From positions 12,822-76,821 of the forward strand of contig JAHYYL010000009.1 of assembly GCA_019424965.1 (NCBI GenBank): a stretch of 64,000 bases of DNA, written 5' to 3'. This DNA comes from Collinsella sp. GTDB lineage: Bacteria; Actinomycetota; Coriobacteriia; Coriobacteriales; Coriobacteriaceae. Of the stretch, positions 26,644 to 34,007 are shown piece by piece (the stretch's first letter is position 1; every line of letters begins with the position of its first letter). The translations under genes were made by a program, and so were the position numbers. Below the pieces are notes generated by a model, which was not told the DNA's origin, did no database searches, and saw only the letters and a list, made by a program, of their open reading frames with translations.

Positions 26644-26658
26644 ACGCTCTCCCCTCGT

Positions 26659-26693
26659 ACCACCACAAAGGGGACAGGCACCTTTGTGGTGGT
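26659..26693. repeat. Palindromic repeat, ACCACCACAAAGG family, copy 1
   Basis: ACCACCACAAAGG (26659-26671) and its exact complement (26681-26693) enclose a 9-base loop, GGACAGGCA. A second copy with loop GGACGGGCG lies at 39452-39492. This is a REP-like dispersed palindrome. Confidence 0.85.
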
Positions 26694-26725
26694 TTACCGT
26701 CTGATCACGCCGCGGTGACGCTCAG

Positions 26726-27397
26726 CTACACCAGCACGTCGGCGAGCGGGCGCTTGGGTACGTGGTGCACCTGCGCATCGTCACGCCAGTAATTAATTGA
26801 GCCGTCGGGGTTGGAATCGATCGCATCGATCACCTGTGTCTCGGCCGGAACGCCAAACGCCATGATCAGCTTGAGCTCATACTTGTCGTTATCGAGCCCC
26901 ATGGCACCGATCGCGCGGGGCGTAAAGGCCTTGAACATGCAGGCCGCCACCTCGGGCGTGGCGCTGCGGGCGGCGAGCATCATCGTCTGCGCGGCAATGC
27001 CCGTGTCGACCTCGGTAATGGGAGCGGCGGGCTTGCCCGGAACGGCGCGCTCGGCAAGAATCGCGATGTAGCCGGTCGGGCGCTCGCCCTCGGCAGGACC
27101 CGACCAATCCTTAAGCGCGCCGGCCCATGCAAGCTCATCAAATACACGCGCGCAATCCTCGGCACCGCTCACCACATGAAAACGCAGACGCTGAGCATTG
27201 GCGCCGCAGGGAGCCAGGTGCGCCAGTTCCGCCAGCTCGAGCAAAAACTCGCGCGGCACGCGCATGGACTCGTCAAAACGGCGGCACGTACGGGCGCGGC
27301 GGACCAGCGCGTCAAACGTGTCCAGGCCAAGCTTTTCGCAACCCTGCTTTGCCATCGACTCGGCGCTTACCGGCGCCGCGGGAACAGCTTCGTTCAT
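26726..27397 (-). CDS. Nitroreductase family protein
   Basis: A 223-residue FMN-dependent nitroreductase-fold protein. The FMN-binding start is in RRARTCRRFDESMRVPREFL near residue 35, LAHLAPCGANAQRLRFHVVSG follows near 60, and a late MAFGVPAE strand near 190. ATG 27397 sits behind a GGGGGT site, and the longer frame has no good site. The fold covers NAD(P)H-dependent reduction of nitro compounds, quinones or flavins; the substrate is unknown. It diverges from the DUF308 gene. Confidence 0.8.
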   Translation of the reverse strand: MNEAVPAAPVSAESMAKQGCEKLGLDTFDALVRRARTCRRFDESMRVPREFLLELAELAHLAPCGANAQRLRFHVVSGAEDCARVFDELAWAGALKDWSGPAEGERPTGYIAILAERAVPGKPAAPITEVDTGIAAQTMMLAARSATPEVAACMFKAFTPRAIGAMGLDNDKYELKLIMAFGVPAETQVIDAIDSNPDGSINYWRDDAQVHHVPKRPLADVLV

Positions 27398-27630
27398 AAG
27401 ACCCCCAATAAAAGCCAATTGTTCTTAAGAAAATCTAACCTAAAACGTAGGCAATTACACACAGCGGCGCAATGTTCCACACCTGTTGAATATTCCGCAT
27501 CCAAACGGGAACAAAGGTAACAATTCGGGAAGATGAGGCTCCCATTCGCCCTTCCCGCCCCACGCGACGGCGCCCTTGGGCGATACTGGTTGCAAGAGCT
27601 ACGGCTTACGCCGCACGGAAAGGAGACATC

Positions 27631-28233
27631 ATGGGCATCTTTAAGAACGATGACAAGCAATCGAGCGCGTTTGGATTTGACGAGAAAAGCATGGCAGGCA
27701 AGGCCGTCAAGGCCGTGCGCTGGATTTACGCCATCACGGGCGTCTTGGCGCTCGTCGCCGGCATCGCACTGCTGTTTGCGCCCGCCAAATCCCTCGTCTT
27801 CCTGACGACCGTCTTGGGCATCTACTTTGTGATCACGGCCGCGATCAGGCTGTTTACCGCTGTTTTCGAGCCGCTGCTGCCCACCGGCTGGCGCGTTACG
27901 AGCATCATCTCCAACCTGCTCATCATTCTGGGCGGCGTCATAATCCTGCGCAACCAGGCCTTCTCGACCGCGACGCTCACCACGCTCGTGGTGGTCGTCG
28001 CCGGCTTTGGCTGGATCGTCGAGGGCGTCATGTCGATTCTGGAATCCGAGCTTTCCGCCAACCGCGCCCTCGCCATCCTGAGCGGCGCGCTCTCCATCAT
28101 CGCGGGCATGTTCGTGTTTATCTATCCGCTGTGGTCGGCCAAGATGCTCGTCATCTTTAGCGGTGCCGCGCTGCTGGTGTTTGGCGTGACGCTCATTGTT
28201 CGCGCCATTCAGTTTGGCAAACTGGTGCGCTAG
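27631..28233 (+). CDS. DUF308 (HdeD-like) membrane protein
   Basis: A 200-residue polytopic membrane protein with six hydrophobic segments arranged as repeated helical pairs from residue 30 to the end, the layout of the DUF308/HdeD family. The first 28 residues are polar. AAGGAG lies five bases before ATG 27631. Family members are linked to acid resistance in enterobacteria, but no function is established for this type. Its TAG stop abuts the ATG of the next gene (TAGATG), so the two are translationally coupled. Confidence 0.8.
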   Translation: MGIFKNDDKQSSAFGFDEKSMAGKAVKAVRWIYAITGVLALVAGIALLFAPAKSLVFLTTVLGIYFVITAAIRLFTAVFEPLLPTGWRVTSIISNLLIILGGVIILRNQAFSTATLTTLVVVVAGFGWIVEGVMSILESELSANRALAILSGALSIIAGMFVFIYPLWSAKMLVIFSGAALLVFGVTLIVRAIQFGKLVR

Positions 28234-28716
28234 ATGCCACGAACGCTCTTTATTGATGCAGACGCCTGCCCGGTCACGCGCGAGTCGATTGACTGCGCGC
28301 GGCGGGCGGGCGTCGCCGTTGTTATCGCCGGCAACAGCACGCAAAACCTGGAACGGCACATTCGCCGCGACGACCCGCGCGATGCCGAGCACGCGCGACG
28401 CGGCTTTTGGGTCACGACGCTCGACGTGAGCGTGGGCGCCGACAGCGCCGACTTTGCCATTGTCGAACGCCTGCAGGCGGGCGACGTGGTCGTGACGCAG
28501 GACATTGGCTTGGCGAGCATGGTGCTCGGGCGCGATGCCGCCGCTATCGGTGTGCGCGGGCGCGTCTACGACAAAGCAACCATCGACATGCAGCTGTTTA
28601 TTCGCCACGAGGAAAAGAAGGTACGCCGCGCCGGCGGACGCACTCGCGGTCCGGCAGCATTTACCAGCGAAGACCGCGCCCGCTTTAAACGCAACCTCAC
28701 CGAGTTGCTGCACTAA
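28234..28716 (+). CDS. YaiI/YqxD family protein (DUF188)
   Basis: A 160-residue protein of the UPF0178/DUF188 family. The opening LFIDADACPVTRE and the later VVTQDIGLASMVL plus GRVYDKATIDMQL are the family hallmarks. Conserved Asp residues suggest a PIN-like nuclease fold, but no activity is established. It is coupled to the DUF308 gene and followed at once by a terminator. Confidence 0.88.
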   Translation: MPRTLFIDADACPVTRESIDCARRAGVAVVIAGNSTQNLERHIRRDDPRDAEHARRGFWVTTLDVSVGADSADFAIVERLQAGDVVVTQDIGLASMVLGRDAAAIGVRGRVYDKATIDMQLFIRHEEKKVRRAGGRTRGPAAFTSEDRARFKRNLTELLH

Positions 28717-28718
28717 CC

Positions 28719-28758
28719 AAGGTAGATTTTTGAGACATGCCTAAAATCTACCTTTTTG
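28719..28758 (+). terminator. Rho-independent terminator after the DUF188 gene
   Basis: AAGGTAGATTTT (28719-28730) pairs exactly with 28743-28754, and a T-run follows (28753-28757). It starts two bases after the stop codon. Confidence 0.88.
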
Positions 28759-28795
28759 TTTTGAGCGGTGTGAGCGCTCGGAATCCATTGCTCAA

Positions 28796-28872
28796 CAAAA
28801 AACGGGCTTCAAAATGCCATGCGTCGCCGCATTGCGCAGGCGCTGAGCATGGCTATTTGAAGCCCATTTTTT
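28796..28872. terminator. Bidirectional terminator before the metal-exporter stop
   Basis: Nineteen-base arms (28804-28822 and 28847-28865, one mismatch) start GGGCTTCAAA and enclose a further GC-rich stem. T-runs follow on both strands (28866-28872 on the +, 28802-28796 on the -). On the minus strand it ends the exporter transcript. Confidence 0.85.
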
Positions 28873-28880
28873 AGGCCTAC

Positions 28881-29969
28881 TTAGAGGCCAACGGCGGAGA
28901 GGATGAGGCCCCAGCCAGCGCCGATGACGTACATCATGATCAGGAACACGGCATTTTCGCGGGCGCTGCGGTTGGTGCGGAACAGCACCAGATAACCCAC
29001 GCCGGCGGAAATGAGCGTGCCGGCGAGCATCGGCGCCAGTTGCAGCGCGCCTTCCAGATACAGCTGTGTAATGACCACGCTCGCCGAGCAATTGGGAATC
29101 AGCCCGACAAGCGCCGAACCCAGGACAGCGAGTGTCTCGTTGCCGCGCAGGAACTGCTCGATCGCGGACTCGCCGAACGTCTCGAGCACGGCGACCAGAA
29201 TCAGCGTCACCAGAAAAATGAATACCGAGACCTGCACGGTGTGCGAGATCGCACTGCGGATGATCGACAGGACAGGCGTCCCTTCGTGGGAGTGAGAGTG
29301 ACCGTGACCGTCATGGTGTTCATGTTCGCCCTCATGACCGTGATCGTGGCCATGTCCGTGTTCGTGCTCGTCCTCGTCTTCATCACAACCGCAATGGTCG
29401 CGCTCGCACAGCTCGTGGATGTGGTCGGCGCTCACGCCTGCCTCGGCCACCTCGTCGATGATGTCACCGCCGCTGTGGTCGTCGTGCGCGCAGTTCACGT
29501 GGGCCGGGTTGGCCGCGGTTCCCAGCACGGTACGGCGAATCGCCGCGTGCGCGCGGGCGTTACGGCGCAGGCCGCGAATGGCAGCGTCCACGATAAAACC
29601 CGTGACCAGTGCGATCAGCGCTTTCGAAGCCAAAAGCATCGCCATAGTCTGCACGGGAACCTGCTCGGCAAGCAACAGCGGCAGCATCTCATCGGAGGTC
29701 GAAAGGAACACCGCCACCAACGTGCCCAAGGTCACGACACGGCCGGCGTACAGCGTTGCTGCCATGGCCGAAAATCCGCACTGCGGCACCATGCCCAGCA
29801 GCGAGCCAACCACGGGACCCGCAGCGCCGGCGCGCTTGATAGCGCCGTTGACGCGGTCGCCCGCAACGTGCTCAAGTGTCTCGAGAGCAAGATACGTCAC
29901 CAACAAAAACGGCAGCAGCGACAGCGTGTCCTTACCGGCGTCGAGCAGAATATCAATCAGTAAATCCAT
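28881..29969 (-). CDS. Putative heavy-metal exporter, ArsP_2 type, with His-rich loop
   Basis: A 362-residue membrane protein with about nine hydrophobic segments in two homologous halves. The signature PQCGFSAMAATLYAG lies near residue 62 and PNCSASVVITQLY near 290, the repeated P-x-C-x-x-S motif of the putative 10-TM metal exporter family often annotated as a manganese or arsenic transporter. Between the halves (about 195-235) is a hydrophilic loop dominated by His, Asp and Glu (HEHGHGHDHGHEGEHEHH), a likely metal-binding region. It is probably a Mn, Zn or other divalent-metal exporter; the metal is not known. A small CCTAG/CTAGG inversion at 30013-30029 lies upstream. Confidence 0.75.
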   Translation of the reverse strand: MDLLIDILLDAGKDTLSLLPFLLVTYLALETLEHVAGDRVNGAIKRAGAAGPVVGSLLGMVPQCGFSAMAATLYAGRVVTLGTLVAVFLSTSDEMLPLLLAEQVPVQTMAMLLASKALIALVTGFIVDAAIRGLRRNARAHAAIRRTVLGTAANPAHVNCAHDDHSGGDIIDEVAEAGVSADHIHELCERDHCGCDEDEDEHEHGHGHDHGHEGEHEHHDGHGHSHSHEGTPVLSIIRSAISHTVQVSVFIFLVTLILVAVLETFGESAIEQFLRGNETLAVLGSALVGLIPNCSASVVITQLYLEGALQLAPMLAGTLISAGVGYLVLFRTNRSARENAVFLIMMYVIGAGWGLILSAVGL

Positions 29970-30140
29970 GACGGATGGAACCTTTCGTGTCTTTCGGCAG
30001 CATTGTAAAAGTCCTAGCGGTCAACTAGGGTATTGTAGTTGTCCCGGGCGCGGTGCCAATAGTTGCCTATGGTAAACTATCATCTCGCCATAACTCAGTA
30101 ACCTCGAGCCGCACAACGCGGCCCGTCCAAGGAGTAGCAT

Positions 30141-31109
30141 ATGAACGTATCGCAAGCACTCGAATACGAGCGCCAGCCGTTTATCCCCATGTTTATCTAC
30201 GGCGACCACGGCGCCATGGAGTCCGAGCGCCAGAAGGGCGAGGAGGCCCTCAAGGTGCTCGAGACCGAGTACTTTACCGCCGAGGGCGACCCCGGCTTCG
30301 ACTTTGCCACCGTGCGCGACCTGGCCGACCGCAACCGCGACCTGTGCGACCAGATTGGCGAGGCGCGTCTGCGCAACGTGACGCCCGCGACGCTCTCGCG
30401 CGGCCTGTCCGATGCCGACACCTGCGCCGCCATCGGCAAGATGCAAAAGCGCACCGCCGCGTCCGTTATGCGCGAAATCCGCGGCGACCGCGACGCGCTC
30501 GGCGTGGCCTACGCCCGCAAGCCCATCCAGGGCACCGTGCTCGGTATCGACATCGAGACCACCGGCCGTGCACCCGAGCGCGGCTATATCATCAACGTGG
30601 GCTGGGAGATCATGGAGCTCACCAGCGACGCCGTCCCGCATGACGCCGAGGCACACTACTGCGGCCTGCCCGACATCTACCGCGGCGAAGATGTGCCGCT
30701 GTCGAATATCCACCACATTACCTGGGACGACATCGACGGCAAAACGCCCTTCCGCGAGAACAAGGAGCTGCAAAAGCAGCTGCTCAAGCTTATGAAGAAG
30801 TACCCGTACATGGCGCATAACGCCGCCTTTGAGGACAGCTGGTTCAAGATTCACCTGGACGGTTACGCCGAGGCACGCCGCGCGGGTAAGATCATCGTCA
30901 TCGACTCGCGCCAGATCTGCCGCAGCCTGGACGCCGACGTGCGCTCGCTCCCCCGCGAGTCCGCCCCCGCCGCGCTCGAGAACTGGGCACGCCGTCGCGG
31001 CACCCTCGCGCCCGACGCCAACGAGCAGCATCTGGGTCTGGACGACACCGACCTCATGCTCCGCACGGTACAGGCCGAGTTCAACCTCAAGAACCTATTC
31101 GCGAAATAA
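30141..31109 (+). CDS. DEDDh 3'-5' exonuclease-like protein
   Basis: A 322-residue protein with a DnaQ-like exonuclease domain in its second half. Exo I is LGIDIETTG near residue 135, Exo II is MAHNAAFEDSWF near 225, and Exo III is HLGLDDTDLM near 300, giving Asp, Glu, Asp, His and Asp in order. The first 130 residues are helical and charged with no recognised domain. AAGGAG lies six bases before the ATG. The target could be DNA or RNA; the whole-protein architecture is not one I can name. Confidence 0.75.
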   Translation: MNVSQALEYERQPFIPMFIYGDHGAMESERQKGEEALKVLETEYFTAEGDPGFDFATVRDLADRNRDLCDQIGEARLRNVTPATLSRGLSDADTCAAIGKMQKRTAASVMREIRGDRDALGVAYARKPIQGTVLGIDIETTGRAPERGYIINVGWEIMELTSDAVPHDAEAHYCGLPDIYRGEDVPLSNIHHITWDDIDGKTPFRENKELQKQLLKLMKKYPYMAHNAAFEDSWFKIHLDGYAEARRAGKIIVIDSRQICRSLDADVRSLPRESAPAALENWARRRGTLAPDANEQHLGLDDTDLMLRTVQAEFNLKNLFAK

Positions 31110-31174
31110 CCGATCCATCTGCGGGAGCGCCTGCCAGGCACAGTGCAATCCGTCTGGAGGCACCGGCACGCAGT

Positions 31175-31210
31175 AAACTAGGGCGCAGTCTTATGGCTGC
31201 ACCCTAGTTT
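31175..31210. terminator. Hairpin downstream of the exonuclease gene
   Basis: AAACTAGGGCGCAG (31175-31188) pairs with 31197-31210 with one mismatch. The tail (TTTGCATC) is weak, so it is either a terminator or a REP-like palindrome. Confidence 0.65.
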
Positions 31211-31258
31211 GCATCAAAACGAGCAAATTCGCGTGCTTCACATAGTCGGCAGGTTGGC

Positions 31259-31287
31259 CCACCTACTTTTTTCGAGTTGTTCGGCCA
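31259..31287 (+). repeat. 29-bp dispersed repeat, copy A
   Basis: The copy begins CCACCTACTTTTTTCGAG and ends TTCGGCCA. It matches copy B (32891-32919) at 26 of 29 bases and lies upstream of the nuclease-like gene. Confidence 0.7.
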
Positions 31288-31662
31288 GCTGAACCACTAG
31301 TCGAGGCCCCTTGAACCGCAATCGAGCGCTATAGTCGCCCCAATTTCGCAACCAAGCCCCATAAATCTACCTGAATCAATTCGAATAGGACGTTGCGATC
31401 GCACCATTCGTATAGGATAAGGCCGAATAACTCAAATTATGTTGGTGAGGCATCTGAGCGGTCGGCAAAAACGCTTAGAAGCTACGAATCCGCAACTAAA
31501 GTTCACCAAAATGGGGCAGCCGACAGAAACCTCCCCAGCCGAAGCTGCCCCCCCTCAATACGACAGCTCAAAAACCCACCGTTCGCAGAAGATAAGCCGC
31601 GCCCCAATACCGTTGCCCGAAGTTTCGAGCGTATATGGCGTCCGCTATGCCATCATGCGCGT

Positions 31663-32871
31663 ATGGGAATCGTTCTGTCACATACCACGGCACGCGCTGT
31701 ATACCAAACAGTCAACTCGCTCGCAAGCCACGCGACCGATCCCATATCTATGGAAAAGATCAAGGTGTCTGCGCCGACCACGTCCAACCTGGAAGCGGCG
31801 CGAGCATGGCTCAACAGAAAGAATGTCGATTCTGAAAGCATCCATGTGCTGACGTTTTCCAATAATGCCAAAAGGCACCGCAAGGGCTGCATCTGCCACT
31901 GCACGCGCTATACGTTTGATGCAGAAAGCTACCTAGAACTCGAGCCGAACGTCCACATCGTCGATATCAAGCTGTGCGCGTTAGAAGCAGCAGCCGACCT
32001 CAACCTTTCGGAGCTCGTTGAGTATTACTTTGAAATCTGCGGCTCCTACGCGCTTGGAACGTCCGACGAAACTCAATATCGCGAGCGCCCAGCCCTAACC
32101 AGCGTTGAAGAGCTCAGAGCCTTCTTTTCAGAGGCATCGGGGTATCGTGGATCTAATAAAGCACTTAAGGCACTTTCTTATGTACGCGAAGGCTGTCGCT
32201 CCCCACTCGAAACGGCGTTTGTCATGATGCTGACAATGCCCAAGTCAATGGGTGGCTTAGCCATACGCGCTATCAAAACGGACTATCCGATCCCAGTCCC
32301 CAAAAGATACGCCGCCCTAACGCGACGGACGGTTTTCTACCTCGACGCGCTGCTCGAAAATTCGATGACCGATATCGAATACAACGGCTTTTACCACGAC
32401 GAGCCCGAACAGCAATCAATTGACGAGGAACGCCGAAACACGCTGCGAAACATGGGATATGCCGTTATCACAGTTAGTCGTCATTCGTTTTTCAAGCAGT
32501 CCGCTTTTAGACGGGTCATGGAAGCGATTCGCATTCGCGAGAAGATATGGCCCGGTCGACTCCCGGATAACTTCGCCATCCTGCAAGAAACTCTTCGTCA
32601 ATTTGTCTTGCGGCGCTACTTCGAATACGGTCGCCGCGTCCTGGAGACACTCAAAGAAGAAGAGGCCACCAAGCGCGAAATTGCAAGCCAATATCCGCAA
32701 GCTGAAGACCCGAGCATCAACGATGTGCCAGAACCCGACGACATGCAACACGTCGGGGCCCTTGCTGAGGAAATCAATGGGCCTTGGGAAAGCGACATGT
32801 TCGCAAAAATCGATGAAAACCGCACGGAAGACGACACGATTATTGATCTAATTGAGAATTCGCTCTTCTAA
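31663..32871 (+). CDS. Nuclease-like protein with C-terminal DUF559-like domain
   Basis: A protein of about 402 residues from ATG 31663 (MGIVLSHTTARAVYQ); the open frame extends 90 codons further upstream, but that part reads as non-coding. The C-terminal half has YLDALLENSMTDIEYNGFYHD, then DEERRNTLRNMGYAVITVSR, which fits the DUF559/Vsr-like PD-(D/E)XK scheme (Asp, E-Y-N-G strand, D-x-x-R, MGY strand). The last 80 residues are charged and helical. The middle holds a Cys/His cluster (KGCICHCTRY). Related 29-bp repeats flank the gene. Endonuclease activity is inferred from fold resemblance only. Confidence 0.55.
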   Translation: MGIVLSHTTARAVYQTVNSLASHATDPISMEKIKVSAPTTSNLEAARAWLNRKNVDSESIHVLTFSNNAKRHRKGCICHCTRYTFDAESYLELEPNVHIVDIKLCALEAAADLNLSELVEYYFEICGSYALGTSDETQYRERPALTSVEELRAFFSEASGYRGSNKALKALSYVREGCRSPLETAFVMMLTMPKSMGGLAIRAIKTDYPIPVPKRYAALTRRTVFYLDALLENSMTDIEYNGFYHDEPEQQSIDEERRNTLRNMGYAVITVSRHSFFKQSAFRRVMEAIRIREKIWPGRLPDNFAILQETLRQFVLRRYFEYGRRVLETLKEEEATKREIASQYPQAEDPSINDVPEPDDMQHVGALAEEINGPWESDMFAKIDENRTEDDTIIDLIENSLF

Positions 32872-32890
32872 AGGCGATTTCTGCGGATGT

Positions 32891-32919
32891 CCACCTACAT
32901 TTTTCGACTTATTCGGCCA
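32891..32919 (+). repeat. 29-bp dispersed repeat, copy B
   Basis: Matches copy A (31259-31287) at 26 of 29 positions in the same orientation. It begins 20 bases after the nuclease-like stop codon. Confidence 0.7.
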
Positions 32920-33080
32920 CCGATGTGCCAGATTGGCTGCAGCAATGCTCAATATAACTTTAGATAAAACTGATTCTGCAGGAACTCCCGTAGAGGAAGA
33001 ACTGATTCTCGCGGTATTTAACACGATAAAGTACAAATATGAACAGTTCTAATGCTTCTCAAGGTGGCTTTCTTAGCATG

Positions 33081-33109
33081 CTGGCCGAACATCTCGAAAT
33101 ATGTTGGCG
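33081..33109 (-). repeat. 29-bp dispersed repeat, copy C (inverted)
   Basis: The reverse complement matches copy A at 23 and copy B at 22 of 29 bases, sharing the end TTCGGCCA and the core TTTCGAG. With copy A it forms an inverted pair around the nuclease-like gene. Confidence 0.6.
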
Positions 33110-33186
33110 AGCATTGCGTCGATGTCTCCCAACCCGCAGAAAATCGCCGAGGCGGCAAGCAGTCATCGAAGTTAACGTAAATTGTA

Positions 33187-33247
33187 TTGACATATGAACA
33201 TGCGCTCATATAATCGGAAGTAATTTATATGAGCGCATGTTCATATG
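33187..33247 (+). promoter_or_regulatory. Consensus promoter embedded in a double ArsR-type operator
   Basis: TTGACA (33187-33192), a 16-base spacer and TATAAT (33209-33214) form a near-perfect sigma-70-type promoter. Exact 23-base inverted arms lie at 33191-33213 and 33225-33247. Each arm holds the ATATGAxC...TCATAT half-site pattern of ArsR/SmtB operators. A repressor bound here would cover the promoter; autoregulation by the downstream ArsR gene is the natural reading. Confidence 0.85.
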
Positions 33248-33260
33248 AAAGGATATTGCA

Positions 33261-33626
33261 ATGAGCAGCCACGCTGATGAAACAAAGACTGGCATCGAGG
33301 CCACCGAGCCGATCGTCCCCACCACCTGCTCGCCCGAGGACCTTCCCGACGAGGAGCTGTTGTACGACCTGGCCGACCTGTTCAAGGTCTTCAGCGACAC
33401 CACACGCATCAAGATTCTCTATGCCCTCATGGGTCGCGAGCTCTGCGTGGCTGACATCGCCGAAGCGACCGCGACCTCGCAGTCTGCGGTGTCGCACCAG
33501 CTGCGCACGCTTAAGCAGCCGCACCTGGTCAAGTTCCGCCGCGACGGCCGCAACATTCTCTACTCGCTCGCCGACGATCACGTCTACACCATGCTTAACC
33601 AGGGCATGAGCCATATCTGCGAATAG
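33261..33626 (+). CDS. ArsR/SmtB-family metal-responsive repressor
   Basis: A 121-residue winged-helix repressor. The HTH is in VADIAEATATSQSAVSHQLRTLKQPHLVKFRRDGRN around residues 65-97. The N-terminal ELLYDLADLFKVFSDTTRIKIL is typical of the family. The metal motif ELCVADIA has a Cys on helix alpha-3 (CadC/ArsR-like), and DDHVYTMLNQGMSHICE provides His and Asp on helix alpha-5 (SmtB/CzrA-like), so Zn, Cd or Pb sensing is plausible. GAAAGGA lies seven bases before the ATG. It sits behind its probable operator and heads a metal-export cluster whose ATPase gene has a matching site. Confidence 0.88.
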   Translation: MSSHADETKTGIEATEPIVPTTCSPEDLPDEELLYDLADLFKVFSDTTRIKILYALMGRELCVADIAEATATSQSAVSHQLRTLKQPHLVKFRRDGRNILYSLADDHVYTMLNQGMSHICE

Positions 33627-33689
33627 CAATCAACCACGGTATCAGCGCGGCCGGCACCCAGACCGCTAACACAGGGAAAGGAACCCACC

Positions 33690-33908
33690 ATGAAAAAGCA
33701 GTTTAAGCTCGACGAGATCGATTGCGCCAACTGCGCGCGCGAGCTTCAGGACGAACTTGCCAAGCTCGAGGGCGTCAAGTCCGTTTCGGTCAACTTTATG
33801 ACCCAGAAGCTGACGCTCGAGGCCGACGACGCCAAGTACGACGAGGTCCTGGACCGCGTCGTTGAATTCACCGCCGACGCCGAGCCAGACTGCGAAATCA
33901 TTCTCTAA
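33690..33908 (+). CDS. Free heavy-metal-associated (HMA) domain metallochaperone
   Basis: A 72-residue HMA ferredoxin-fold domain with the metal-binding loop DCANCA near residue 12 (CxxC) and GVKSVSVNF near 29. It has no fused domain. It stands between the ArsR gene and the P1B ATPase, which itself lacks an N-terminal HMA domain, so it probably acts as the detached metal-binding domain or delivers metal to the pump. AAAGGAA lies before the ATG. Confidence 0.85.
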   Translation: MKKQFKLDEIDCANCARELQDELAKLEGVKSVSVNFMTQKLTLEADDAKYDEVLDRVVEFTADAEPDCEIIL

Positions 33909-33963
33909 CCCGCGCATACGTTGACCTGCAAGGCCGCGCTTGCCGCGGCCTTTGCTCGCGAAA

Positions 33964-33984
33964 TTATATGAGCAAGTGTTCATA
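33964..33984. promoter_or_regulatory. Third ArsR-type operator, before the metal ATPase
   Basis: ATGAGCA-AG-TGTTCAT at 33968-33983 has the same half-sites as the operators before the ArsR gene, with one mismatch between arms. It ends 24 bases before the ATPase start, which suggests co-regulation from a separate promoter. Confidence 0.75.
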
Positions 33985-34007
33985 CACTCAAATGGGAGGT
34001 TTGAATC

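Larger units (their letters stand above)
31110..31662. other. Gene-free stretch with a terminator and a dispersed repeat
   Basis: This 553-base gap holds the hairpin at 31175-31210 and the 29-bp repeat copy at 31259-31287. Open frames run through from 31393 but lack a ribosome-binding site and family-like sequence until the ATG at 31663. It is AT-richer than the flanking genes. Confidence 0.5.
32872..33186. other. Gene-free stretch with two dispersed repeat copies
   Basis: This 315-base gap lies between the nuclease-like gene and the ArsR promoter. It contains repeat copies B and C. A 66-codon open frame at 32852-33052 overlaps repeat copy B and the gene end and is not supported. Confidence 0.5.

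Noticed and set aside
27394..28713. 439-codon minus-strand open frame
   Set aside because: It is antisense to the coupled DUF308 and DUF188 genes, and its composition is Asp/Arg/His-rich without domain signal.
29970..30140. Riboswitch (manganese or other) upstream of the metal exporter or exonuclease
   Set aside because: Only a small CCTAG/CTAGG dyad is present; no conserved aptamer-like architecture could be recognised.
31393..31662. Ninety-codon upstream extension of the nuclease-like gene
   Set aside because: No Shine-Dalgarno and non-protein-like composition; the family-like start is MGIVLSHTTA at 31663.
32852..33052. 66-codon plus-strand ORF after the nuclease-like gene
   Set aside because: It overlaps the preceding gene end and contains a dispersed repeat copy; it has no ribosome site or recognisable sequence.
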